This document shows positions 21,779 through 29,556 of a DNA stretch of 30,396 nucleotides, piece after piece. The first letter of the stretch is position 1, and each line of letters begins with the position of its first letter. Made by a program: the position numbers and the translations under genes. Source of the stretch: a virus. The notes under the pieces were generated by a model. It had not been told where the DNA came from. It saw only the letters and a list, made by a program, of their open reading frames with translations, and made no database searches. The stretch spans positions 1-30,396 of the IMG/VR virus record IMGVR_UViG_3300030333_003824; one strand, 5' to 3'.

Positions 21779-22811
21779 AGGGCCGTGGCACCTGACCGAT
21801 CTTTCTGGAATAAAAAAGAACGGTTTTAAAGTTTTTAGCTGCTTCCATTGTGGTGGTGGTTCTTCAATGGGATATAAACTCGCAGGCTTTCATGTCTTAG
21901 GTGGTGTTGAAATAGATCCAGAAATGATGGCTTTATATCGAGCAAACCATAATCCGAAACATAGTTTTTTGATGGGCGTTCAAGATTTTAATAAAATTCC
22001 TTTAGAAGAAATTCCTGATGAATTAAAAAATTTAGACATTCTTGATGGGTCTCCACCTTGTTCAGTTTTTAGCATGGCTGGCAAGCGTGAAAAAAAATGG
22101 GGTAAAGAAAATTATTTCCGTGAAGGTCAACAAAAACAAAAACTAGACGACTTGTTTGGTCATTTTATTGAAGTAGGAAAAAGGCTTCAGCCCAAAATAA
22201 TTGTGGCTGAAAATGTTAAAGGTTTAATTGCGGGCAATGCCAAAGGATATGTCAAAGAAATTTTCACAGCCTTTCGTGAGGCTGGATATTCAACTCAATT
22301 ATTCCTTTTTAACTCAGCAAAAATGGGGGTTCCTCAAGCAAGAGAAAGAACTTTTTTTCTTGCTAGACGTAATGATTTAAACCTTCCACCTATAAAACCA
22401 TCTTTTAAAGAATCACCAATTTCAGTAAGAGAAGCCTTTAAAGATATTAAAAAACATGGGAAAGTAAAACAAATTAGTTCTAACCTTCAAAAATTTTGGA
22501 AAAAAGTTAAACCAGGCGATCCTTTATCTAAAGCACATCCAAAAGGCCATTATTTTAATATGAGCGTTGTTAATCCAAATATTCCTGCTCGAACTGTTAC
22601 AGCAACACAGGGATTAATGAAATGGGATGAACCCAGATATTTAAGTGAAGGAGAAATTCTTCGTATTCAATCATTCCCTGAAGACTACAATTTTCTTAAA
22701 TCTGATCCTTGTTATGTTATGGGGATGAGTGTTCCACCTTTCATGACTCAGCGAGTGGCTTTAGAAATTGCTGAGAAATGGCTTATTCCAGAGGCTTCAA
22801 ATGGCGGCTAA
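21765..22811 (+). CDS. DNA (cytosine-5-)-methyltransferase
   Basis: The protein has 348 residues from the ATG at 21765; a TTG at 21720 would extend it into the ParB-like gene. C5-methyltransferase motifs are in order: motif I-like 'VFSCFHCGGGSSMGYKLAGF' (residues 23-42), motif IV 'DGSPPCSVFSMAG' with catalytic C99, motif VI 'AENVKGL' (E149-N150-V151), motif VIII 'QARERTFFL', motif IX 'IPARTVTATQG' and motif X 'VPPFMTQRVALEIAEKW'. It transfers methyl groups from S-adenosylmethionine to cytosine in a specific site, probably protecting phage DNA from host restriction. No cognate endonuclease is seen. The target-recognition region lies around residues 200-285. Confidence 0.95.
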   Translation: MEKTKGPWHLTDLSGIKKNGFKVFSCFHCGGGSSMGYKLAGFHVLGGVEIDPEMMALYRANHNPKHSFLMGVQDFNKIPLEEIPDELKNLDILDGSPPCSVFSMAGKREKKWGKENYFREGQQKQKLDDLFGHFIEVGKRLQPKIIVAENVKGLIAGNAKGYVKEIFTAFREAGYSTQLFLFNSAKMGVPQARERTFFLARRNDLNLPPIKPSFKESPISVREAFKDIKKHGKVKQISSNLQKFWKKVKPGDPLSKAHPKGHYFNMSVVNPNIPARTVTATQGLMKWDEPRYLSEGEILRIQSFPEDYNFLKSDPCYVMGMSVPPFMTQRVALEIAEKWLIPEASNGG

Positions 22812-23124
22812 AGGATCTAGTAAAGCTGAGACTTTAATCCGTGTTCAAAGGTTTTCACGGATCATTGCTAATGGTGGGAGAAGGTCGGATTGTGTTCGGT
22901 ATGCTTCAGAAAACTGGGGGGTATCAGAAAGAACTGCAGATAACTATTTAGAGGCAGCTAGGCAAGCTCTCAAAGCTGACTGGGATATTGAGCGACCCCA
23001 AATGATTGCGGATCTTTTGAGCCAATGCAGCACCTTACAGATGGAAGCTAGAAGGGCTGGTCAATATCACATTGCACTTGGTGCTATTAATACAGCAGCA
23101 AAATTAGCTGATCTTTGCTCTTGA
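22801..23124 (+). CDS. terS: Terminase small subunit
   Basis: The protein has 107 residues from the ATG at 22801, with AGAGG 7 bases upstream. It has a helix-turn-helix-like segment 'RRSDCVRYASENWGVSERTA' with 'DNYLEAARQAL', and ends with a helical 'GQYHIALGAINTAAKLADLC' oligomerisation part. Its place between the methyltransferase and the large terminase, overlapping both, supports the call. In the family it recognises the packaging site and delivers DNA to the large subunit. A TTG at 22768 would add 11 residues. Confidence 0.85.
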   Translation: MAAKGSSKAETLIRVQRFSRIIANGGRRSDCVRYASENWGVSERTADNYLEAARQALKADWDIERPQMIADLLSQCSTLQMEARRAGQYHIALGAINTAAKLADLCS

Positions 23125-24485
23125 CTATTCTTCAAGAATTAACAACTGGGCACGTTTTACATCCTGAAGGGTTTAAACCTTATGCAATTTCTGCTGAAGA
23201 AAAGGAAGTAGAAACAAATTCAATTAAAGAACGTATTTTCAAAGGTTTATTAAATTATCAACAAAAAATCTGTGAAGACCATAATCATAGGATTGTTGGA
23301 TTCTGTGCAGGATATGGAGCAGGAAAAACAAGAACCTTATGTGCATGGACTACTTTATGCGCTCTTGATAATCCCAATACGGTTGGCGCTGTATTCGCCC
23401 CTACTGGTGCTTTGGTTCGTGATGTTTTGCAGCGTTCCCTTGAGGATTTTTGGGAAACAAATGAAATCAATTATGAATACAGAGCTTCACCCTTACCGGA
23501 ATACAAACTAAATCTTCCTACTGGTGAAGTAACAATTCTTTGTCGGTCAATGGAATCTTGGCAGAGAATTATTGGTGTTAACCTTAGCTTTATTGGCTCA
23601 GATGAGTTAGACACAACCAAAAGTGATATTGCACAAAAGGCGATTGAAAAGTTTCTTGGAAGATTAAGATCAGGAAACAGAAGACAATTAGGTCTTTTTT
23701 CTACACCCGAAGGTTTTGGAACCTTCTATAATTTATTTGTCCGAGAAGGTCACAAGGAAGACCGAGCACTCTACAAAGCTCGAACTGCTGATAATCCTTA
23801 TCTTCCTGATGATTTTCTTCAAGCATTACTCGAAAACTATCCAGCTTCTTTAGTTCGTGCTTATACCGAAGGAGAATTTTGCAACCTTCAGACCGGGGCT
23901 GTCTACGACAGATTTGACCGAGCAAAGCATGTAACTAAAGATATGCCTGACCACTCAGAAGAAATTATTAGAGTTGGTTGTGACTTTAACGTTGGAAACT
24001 GCAATGCAGCTATTGGGGTAATTAGCAAAGGGCATTTATACATTTTTGACGAGATAGGTGGAGCCCATGACACAGATTCAATGGCCGATCAGATTAGAGC
24101 CAAGTTTCCACATCAAACAATTTATGCTTACCCAGACGCTTCAGGAGGAAATAGATCAACAAACGCTGCGAAGACCGACATCGAGTTATTGCAACAAAGA
24201 AGAATTACAAATTTATCGCCAGCAAGCAACCCTTATGTAAGAGATCGAGTTGCAGCAGTCCAGGCAATGTTGCTTAATGGGAAAGAAGAAATAAGATTGC
24301 ACATTCATCCTCGTTGTGAAAAAACAATCGAATCTTTAGAACTTCAAGCCTATGCAGAAGACGGGACTCCAGATAAAACTCAGAATTTAGATCACATGGC
24401 TGACTCACTTGGATACCTTGTTTGGAGAGAGTTCAATCCATTACACATGAACTCTGGACGCTCTACAGGTATTAGGATCTATTAA
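23121..24485 (+). CDS. terL: Terminase large subunit
   Basis: The protein has 454 residues from the TTG at 23121, which overlaps the TGA of the small subunit (TTGA); TTG at 23115 is the alternative. Numbered from that longer form, Walker A is 'GFCAGYGAGKT' (62-72) and Walker B is 'LSFIGSDELD' (157-166). The coupling motif is 'LGLFSTPEGFGTFYN', and the RNaseH-type nuclease has D290 in 'GCDFNVGN', D341 in 'YPDASGG' and 'LDHMADSLGYL'. It powers packaging and cuts the concatemer. Length and motifs are complete. Confidence 0.95.
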   Translation: MTILQELTTGHVLHPEGFKPYAISAEEKEVETNSIKERIFKGLLNYQQKICEDHNHRIVGFCAGYGAGKTRTLCAWTTLCALDNPNTVGAVFAPTGALVRDVLQRSLEDFWETNEINYEYRASPLPEYKLNLPTGEVTILCRSMESWQRIIGVNLSFIGSDELDTTKSDIAQKAIEKFLGRLRSGNRRQLGLFSTPEGFGTFYNLFVREGHKEDRALYKARTADNPYLPDDFLQALLENYPASLVRAYTEGEFCNLQTGAVYDRFDRAKHVTKDMPDHSEEIIRVGCDFNVGNCNAAIGVISKGHLYIFDEIGGAHDTDSMADQIRAKFPHQTIYAYPDASGGNRSTNAAKTDIELLQQRRITNLSPASNPYVRDRVAAVQAMLLNGKEEIRLHIHPRCEKTIESLELQAYAEDGTPDKTQNLDHMADSLGYLVWREFNPLHMNSGRSTGIRIY

Positions 24486-24524
24486 AAGATGGCTAAACTG
24501 TTCACATAGACCGAGGTTTTCATC

Positions 24525-25964
24525 GTGTATAGCGGATTCAATTACTACAACAGGGAGAAATCAGGAGCAACGGCAGACGTTAATGATCCTTGTAATGCTT
24601 GGCTAAATATGGAGCCGCATTGGGTTTTGATTGAGAATTTAGGTGGTGGTACTTATGAAATGAGGTCTAAGCATCGGAGATATTTACCTCAAGAACCTCG
24701 AGAATTAGACGAATCTTATGACAACAGATTAGCTAGATCGGTTTGTCCTCCTTATTATCAACGACTTGAGAGAATGTTGGCAGGGATGCTGACAAGAAAA
24801 CCTGTCAGATTAAACGATGTTAGCGACACAATTCGGGAGCAATTATTCGATGTCGATTTACAAGGCAACGACCTAAATGTCTGGACATACGAAACCGCCC
24901 GGAAAATGATCCGTTATGGACACGTTGGAGTTTTAGTAGATGCACCTGCCGAAGCTGATGGCCGTCCTTATTGGGTCACATATACCCCTAGAGAAATTAT
25001 TGGCTGGAGGACGGAGTTTATAGATGGCGTTCAAAAGTTTACTCAGTTGAGACTCTTAGAGAAAGTAATAGAACCAGATGGAAAATATGGAGAGGTACAA
25101 GTTGAGCAAGTTCGAGTCTTAACACCAGGGGCTTTTGAAATTCACAGAAAAAACGATAACGGAAATTTTGCTGTTTACGAAAAAGGCACAACAACACTAA
25201 ATGAAATTCCTTTTTCTGTTGCTTATGCCAATCGAGTTAATTTAATGGAATCTCGTCCGCCAATGGAGGACATAGCAGAATTAAATCTCAAGGCTTATCA
25301 AACTCAATCAGACCTCGATAATCAATTACATATTTCGGCTGTTCCGATGTTGGCTTTTTATGGATTTCCCCAAACTGCTGAAGAGGTTAGTGCTGGCCCC
25401 GGCGAAGCAATCGCATTTCCTAGCGATGGCAGAGCTGAATATATAGAAAGCAAAGGCACAAGTTACAATGCCCAATTCCAAAGACTTGAGCAGATCGAAG
25501 AACAAATTAATGCACTTGGATTGGCAGCAGTTCTAGGGCAAAAGCTATCCGCAGAAACAGCAGAAGCAAAAAGGATAGACCGAAGCCAAGGAGACTCAAC
25601 AATGCAGGTGGTAGCACAACAGACCCAAGACATGATTGATAACTGTCTTATCTTCCATGCTAAATATTTAGCTGACAATGGATCTGGCAGTTGCTTTGTA
25701 AATCGTGACTTTTTAGCTTCTCGTCTTGATCCTCAAGAGATCGGTAGTTTGCTTCAGTTATTTACTTCTGGAACGATTACGCAAGAAACTCTATTAAAAC
25801 AACTCCATGAAGGTGAAGTCTTAGGAGATGAGTTTGATGTAGAGGAAGAATTAGAAGCAACACAAACGGCGGGACTAATTGAAATGGAACAACCTGAAGA
25901 GGAAGAAGAACCAGAAGAAGAGGAAGAGTCAGCCGAGCCTGAAGATGTTGATGAGCTTGAGTAA
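24525..25964 (+). CDS. Portal protein (DUF4055 type), strongly acidic tail
   Basis: The protein has 479 residues from GTG 24525, with GAGG 9 bases upstream. It contains 'YDNRLARSVCPPYYQRLERM', 'LAGMLTRKPV', 'YGHVGVLVDAPAEADGRPYW', 'LKAYQTQSDLDNQLHIS' and 'GLAAVLGQKLSAETAEAKRI', all as in DUF4055-type portals. The portal forms the dodecameric DNA channel at one vertex. Residues about 456-479 are almost entirely Glu, Asp and Pro, an unusual acidic tail. The TAA of this gene overlaps the ATG of the head protein by one base. Confidence 0.9.
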   Translation: MYSGFNYYNREKSGATADVNDPCNAWLNMEPHWVLIENLGGGTYEMRSKHRRYLPQEPRELDESYDNRLARSVCPPYYQRLERMLAGMLTRKPVRLNDVSDTIREQLFDVDLQGNDLNVWTYETARKMIRYGHVGVLVDAPAEADGRPYWVTYTPREIIGWRTEFIDGVQKFTQLRLLEKVIEPDGKYGEVQVEQVRVLTPGAFEIHRKNDNGNFAVYEKGTTTLNEIPFSVAYANRVNLMESRPPMEDIAELNLKAYQTQSDLDNQLHISAVPMLAFYGFPQTAEEVSAGPGEAIAFPSDGRAEYIESKGTSYNAQFQRLEQIEEQINALGLAAVLGQKLSAETAEAKRIDRSQGDSTMQVVAQQTQDMIDNCLIFHAKYLADNGSGSCFVNRDFLASRLDPQEIGSLLQLFTSGTITQETLLKQLHEGEVLGDEFDVEEELEATQTAGLIEMEQPEEEEEPEEEEESAEPEDVDELE

Positions 25965-28477
25965 TGGCGGATACTCCCGAGGCGTATTACAGAAACGCTC
26001 TTGATTTGAACCGTTTTGGTAATGGCGTTCAAAAAAAGTTAAGAGATTCATATAACAGAATTATTGTTGATTCTGTAGAAAAACTTTCACGGATTAATGA
26101 AATGCCTTTGGAAACGAGGCCAAAATATAAGGCTGCTCGTTTAAAAGCATTACTAAAGCAAACAACAGAAAGTTTGGCGAGGTGGTCGGGTAAAAGTGAA
26201 AAAACTGTAATTAAGGAATTACAAGGCTTGGCAAAAGTGCAGGTCGATTTTGCTGTTAACCAATTAGAAGCGGCTTTACCTGCTGGAATAAAAAGCTCGG
26301 TTAATTCTGTTGAAGTTTCAGCTTCTTATGCAGAATCGGTTGTGACTAAGAAGGCAACAGACTTAAATGCTTCTTTATTGTCTGATGATCTCGAAGCCAA
26401 AGTAAAAGGAGTCCAGCAAAAGTTTTCCCTGACTGCAAAAAAAGGTTCTCAGATTACCCTGCCTAATGGTGAAATTTTAACTAAGGCATTTCGAGGGTTA
26501 GCAGCAAATAAAGCAGAGCTTTTTGGTAGAAATATTCGTGATGGTTTGCTCTCTGGTGAAACAACTCAGCAGATGGCAAGGCGGCTTTATGGTGTTTTAA
26601 AATTTGAAGGTGGTGGAAAAGCTACTAATAATCAAATCTCAACTCTTGTTAAAACGAGCGTTCAGTCTGTTAGTAATCAGGCAGCTCAAACTGTTTATGA
26701 AGCTAATCAGGATATAACAAAGGAATATAGATGGATTGCAACTTTAGATTCTCGAACTGCTCCAGAGTGTCAGATTTTAGATCAGACAACTCATAAATAC
26801 GGGCAAGGTCCAGAGCCTCCACAACATTTTGGGTGCAGATGTCGAACTACTGCTGTTCTTGATTACAAAGGTTTAGGCGTTGATCCTCCTAAATATAAAT
26901 ATGTAAAAAGATCTGGAGAAAATGGTTCGGTTCCAATGGGAACGTCTTATGGCAAATGGCTAAGTCAACAATCTGCTTCTTATAAAGCAAAAACTTTAGG
27001 CCAGAGCAAAGTTAAATATTTTAATGCCTTGTCAAAAAAATATGGCCCAGATGAAGCGTTAAAAAAACTTGTCCGTCAAGATGGATCATCTAAGACTTTA
27101 AAGCAGTTACAAAAGACATATACAAAAACACCTTCCAAGAAACTGGCAGCAAAAACAACTCCAGTTAAGAAACCTGTTCCTAAGAAAACAAAACTTATTT
27201 CAGATAAGGAAAAGAAACAATTCTTAGAATTAGAAAAAACAACGGCAAAAATTCTAAAAGATATTGGAGCTGATCCAGCCTCTGTTGCTTCTTTATCAAA
27301 ACAAATTGCTAAACAACAGCAGAAAGACTTAGCAAAGGTTGTTAAGGCTAAAAAAATTGTCCCTAAAGCTCAAGGTCCAAAAAAAGCAACTTTTAAAGAC
27401 TTATCTGAGGACACTAAAAAGAATCTTCAAAACTTTAAGGATGTTGATTTATCAAAACCAAATCATCAAAAATGGTTTAAAAACAAAAAGGCAATATATT
27501 CGGACATTATTCCTAGTGGTCAATATACAAAGATTACTCCAAAGCAATTAGGGAAGATCGTAGAAAAGAAACAGATTGGACATCTTCAACAGAAATTTGA
27601 TAAAGACTTTAAGAAGTCATTACTTCCTCCTAAACCTGTTAAACCTCGTGCTCCGTTAAAGAAATGGGATGATCCATCCTTTATTCAGAAAAATATTGGA
27701 AGCACCGACACAAAGACACCACCACCACCTCGGAAAGCCCTGAGGAATGGAAAGAAAAAAACTGATGACCTTTATTACAAAGCTGATAATAAAAATGCTG
27801 TCAAAGACTATGACATGACAACAGCGCAATTTAAAGATGCAGAAGAGCAAATCAGTAATTGGACAGGAAGTTATTTTAAAGACATTCGGTCTATTCAAAT
27901 AAAACAAGCAAGATCAGTTGGAAAACAATTAAATCCAAATGAGCTTAGTCTTTTAAATAGATTGGAGCATAGAAGAGGTATGACTTCTTCTCAGCTTGAT
28001 TTGCTGGCTAGGAACGCCGACAAGATGGAGAGATATATAGCAAACTCACCTAAATGGAATGGGCCAACACGCTTTATAAACGAAACTGAAAAATTACATA
28101 AAAATCCTTTTTATACAAAACAACCAAATGGAACAATTTACAGGGGCATGACTGTCCACAAAAAAAGCATTGTTGATGAAGTACTTAAGAATATGGAGAG
28201 AGGCGAAGCAGTCAGCACTATGGAAAGTTGGTCAACAGATCCAAGAACTGCTTTGAAATTTGCAAAAGGAGAAATAGGAGACGGTACTCATGGAATTGTA
28301 TTTAGGCATGTCAATAAACATGGAACACCAATCGAATATTTGAATGGACTGAATGAAAGCGAAATATTACAGCCAAGTGGGGTTAGGTACAAGGTTATCA
28401 GTAAGACTACAAAAAACTGGACAGACAAAGTTAAAATGGAGCACTCTATGACTGAAGTTGTTTTACAAGCTATTTAA
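25964..28477 (+). CDS. Head morphogenesis protein fused to ADP-ribosyltransferase domain
   Basis: This is an 837-residue fusion. Residues about 1-320 match Mu gpF/SPP1 gp7-type minor head proteins, with 'WIATLDSRTAPECQILDQTT' and 'PPQHFGCRCRTTAVL'. Residues about 380-560 are a Lys/Pro-rich linker. The C-terminal part (about 600-837) has the R-S-E pattern of ADP-ribosyltransferases: 'TIYRGMTV' (R727), 'ESWSTDPRTALKFAKG' (S757-T758) and 'LNESEILQPSGVRYKV' (E798-S-E800). Such a domain would transfer ADP-ribose from NAD to a target protein. If injected with the DNA, as T4 Alt is, it could modify host proteins at the start of infection. That last step is inference. Confidence 0.9.
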   Translation: MADTPEAYYRNALDLNRFGNGVQKKLRDSYNRIIVDSVEKLSRINEMPLETRPKYKAARLKALLKQTTESLARWSGKSEKTVIKELQGLAKVQVDFAVNQLEAALPAGIKSSVNSVEVSASYAESVVTKKATDLNASLLSDDLEAKVKGVQQKFSLTAKKGSQITLPNGEILTKAFRGLAANKAELFGRNIRDGLLSGETTQQMARRLYGVLKFEGGGKATNNQISTLVKTSVQSVSNQAAQTVYEANQDITKEYRWIATLDSRTAPECQILDQTTHKYGQGPEPPQHFGCRCRTTAVLDYKGLGVDPPKYKYVKRSGENGSVPMGTSYGKWLSQQSASYKAKTLGQSKVKYFNALSKKYGPDEALKKLVRQDGSSKTLKQLQKTYTKTPSKKLAAKTTPVKKPVPKKTKLISDKEKKQFLELEKTTAKILKDIGADPASVASLSKQIAKQQQKDLAKVVKAKKIVPKAQGPKKATFKDLSEDTKKNLQNFKDVDLSKPNHQKWFKNKKAIYSDIIPSGQYTKITPKQLGKIVEKKQIGHLQQKFDKDFKKSLLPPKPVKPRAPLKKWDDPSFIQKNIGSTDTKTPPPPRKALRNGKKKTDDLYYKADNKNAVKDYDMTTAQFKDAEEQISNWTGSYFKDIRSIQIKQARSVGKQLNPNELSLLNRLEHRRGMTSSQLDLLARNADKMERYIANSPKWNGPTRFINETEKLHKNPFYTKQPNGTIYRGMTVHKKSIVDEVLKNMERGEAVSTMESWSTDPRTALKFAKGEIGDGTHGIVFRHVNKHGTPIEYLNGLNESEILQPSGVRYKVISKTTKNWTDKVKMEHSMTEVVLQAI

Positions 28478-28655
28478 GATAATCAGGTTTTTCTGAAAGG
28501 TTGATTGTTTCTGTTTTAACTCCTTGCTCTTTTAAATAATTGTCCAGATCTTTGTCAACCTCCTTGTTTGTTCTGTCGTCATCAGGGTCGATGTTGTAGC
28601 TAATCCCAATAGCCGTAAAGGGGCTTTTGTCAAGATAGGATTCTTTTTTAGCCAT
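28470..28655 (-). CDS. Antisense small gene with its own promoter in the head operon
   Basis: This 61-residue protein reads 'MAKKESYLDKSPFTAIGISY', 'NIDPDDDRTNKEVDKDLDNY' and 'LKEQGVKTETINLSEKPDYL'. No family is recognised. It is the only minus-strand gene between 21.3 and 30.4 kb. A full TGTACA-N17-TAAGAT element lies upstream (28678-28709), and its 3' end overlaps the head protein by 8 bases. The promoter places it in the same regulon as the small accessory genes, probably at a different time from the late head genes around it. Confidence 0.75.
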   Translation of the reverse strand: MAKKESYLDKSPFTAIGISYNIDPDDDRTNKEVDKDLDNYLKEQGVKTETINLSEKPDYLK

Positions 28656-28677
28656 TGACTTTTTTTCGGCTTACTCT

Positions 28678-28709
28678 TATCTTAATAAGAATAGCGTATT
28701 TTGTACACC
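28678..28709 (-). promoter_or_regulatory. Promoter/operator element of the antisense gene
   Basis: On the minus strand GGTGTACA (28709-28702), a 17-base spacer and TAAGAT (28684-28679) are present, with the palindrome ATTCTTATTAAGATA (28692-28678). AAGAGTAA follows at the expected start site. The AAAAACCAC leader is absent here. Confidence 0.75.
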
Positions 28710-28760
28710 ATGCCTTACGGTAAAAAGAAAAAAAACAAGAAAGGGGTCAAGAAGAAATAA
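28710..28760 (+). CDS. Tiny lysine-rich peptide (16 aa)
   Basis: An ATG directly after TGTACACC opens 16 codons, MPYGKKKKNKKGVKKK, with ten Lys in 16 residues, then TAA. Very short basic peptides of this kind occur near capsid genes in marine phages, but there is no clear Shine-Dalgarno here. It could be a DNA- or capsid-binding peptide, or an untranslated coincidence. Confidence 0.45.
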   Translation: MPYGKKKKNKKGVKKK

Positions 28761-28773
28761 TCTTGATAAGATA
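28759..28773 (+). promoter_or_regulatory. Palindrome copy upstream of the scaffold gene
   Basis: AATCTTGATAAGATA lies 22 bases before the ATG at 28796 and contains TAAGAT at 28767-28772. No TGTACA is found 17 bases further upstream (the bases there are GGGTCA). It probably adds a promoter inside the head operon. Confidence 0.5.
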
Positions 28774-28795
28774 AACCTAAACCTTATGGGTATTT

Positions 28796-29479
28796 ATGGC
28801 TGAAGAACAGAATCAAGAGGTTATGCCTGTTGACTCTTCTGAGAACGCAGAAGCACAATCCTTGAAAAACGAAATTGAAAGTCTTAAGAAAAAGAACTAC
28901 GAACTAATTGGCAAAATGCAGAAGAAGGAGCTTTTAGAAGTTCCCCCTGACTATGAAGCCCTAAAGGAGTTCAAGCAAAATGCAGAACAATCTCGACTCG
29001 AACAAGAGGGAAAATATGGAGAAGCCAAAACCGCTCTTGAAAAACAATACAGAGAAAAATCAGGTGAAGACAAAAAACGAATTGACGAACTCGAAGCAAA
29101 AGTCCGAGAGCTTGAACTCGTCAGTCCAGCAGTCCAAGCCTTGGCGGAAATCGTACATGACCCAAATTTAGTTTTAAACAACTTTCTTCCTAAAGATAAA
29201 ATAGAGGTTGATAATGGTGTTCCTGTCGTTGTTGATGGATACGAAAGAACTCCTGTCAACGACTGGGCTAAAGCTAAACTTCCTGATTATATTTTAAGGC
29301 AACCAAAGCCACAAGGAGGAGGCGCACCTGTAGGCAAAGCGACAGGAGCAGATCTACCTGTTGGGATGAAAGAAAACCCATTTGAAAATGGTGGAAATGT
29401 TACAGAACAAATGCGACTTTATAGGACTGATAAAGCACTTTATGACCGTTTATTAGCTCAATCGAAGTTAAAACGCTAA
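28796..29479 (+). CDS. Capsid scaffolding protein
   Basis: This 227-residue, highly charged helical protein has long coiled-coil-like stretches ('LKNEIESLKKKNYELIGKMQ', 'DKKRIDELEAKVRELE'; about residues 20-110) and a C-terminal part 'GMKENPFENGGNVTEQMRLY' with 'RTDKALYDRLLAQSKLKR'. That ending, a basic helix next to 'NPF', is typical of scaffolds directly upstream of the major capsid gene. It would guide procapsid assembly and then leave. No protease is seen nearby, so maturation cleavage is not evident. Scaffold by position and composition. Confidence 0.85.
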   Translation: MAEEQNQEVMPVDSSENAEAQSLKNEIESLKKKNYELIGKMQKKELLEVPPDYEALKEFKQNAEQSRLEQEGKYGEAKTALEKQYREKSGEDKKRIDELEAKVRELELVSPAVQALAEIVHDPNLVLNNFLPKDKIEVDNGVPVVVDGYERTPVNDWAKAKLPDYILRQPKPQGGGAPVGKATGADLPVGMKENPFENGGNVTEQMRLYRTDKALYDRLLAQSKLKR

Positions 29480-29556
29480 TATATTTAACAACAGGCGGAG
29501 CTATGCCGAGCCGAAGGGTTATGCCCATACCGTAAAACCATTTGGAAATTTAATTT

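Noticed and set aside
25754-26032. Serine-rich minus-strand frame antisense to the portal tail
   Set aside because: The Ser run is only the complement of the Glu codons in the portal tail.
13188-28775. The repeated palindromes as a CRISPR array or transposon ends
   Set aside because: Copies are dispersed, in both orientations and each next to a start codon; there are no regular spacers, no cas genes and no transposase.
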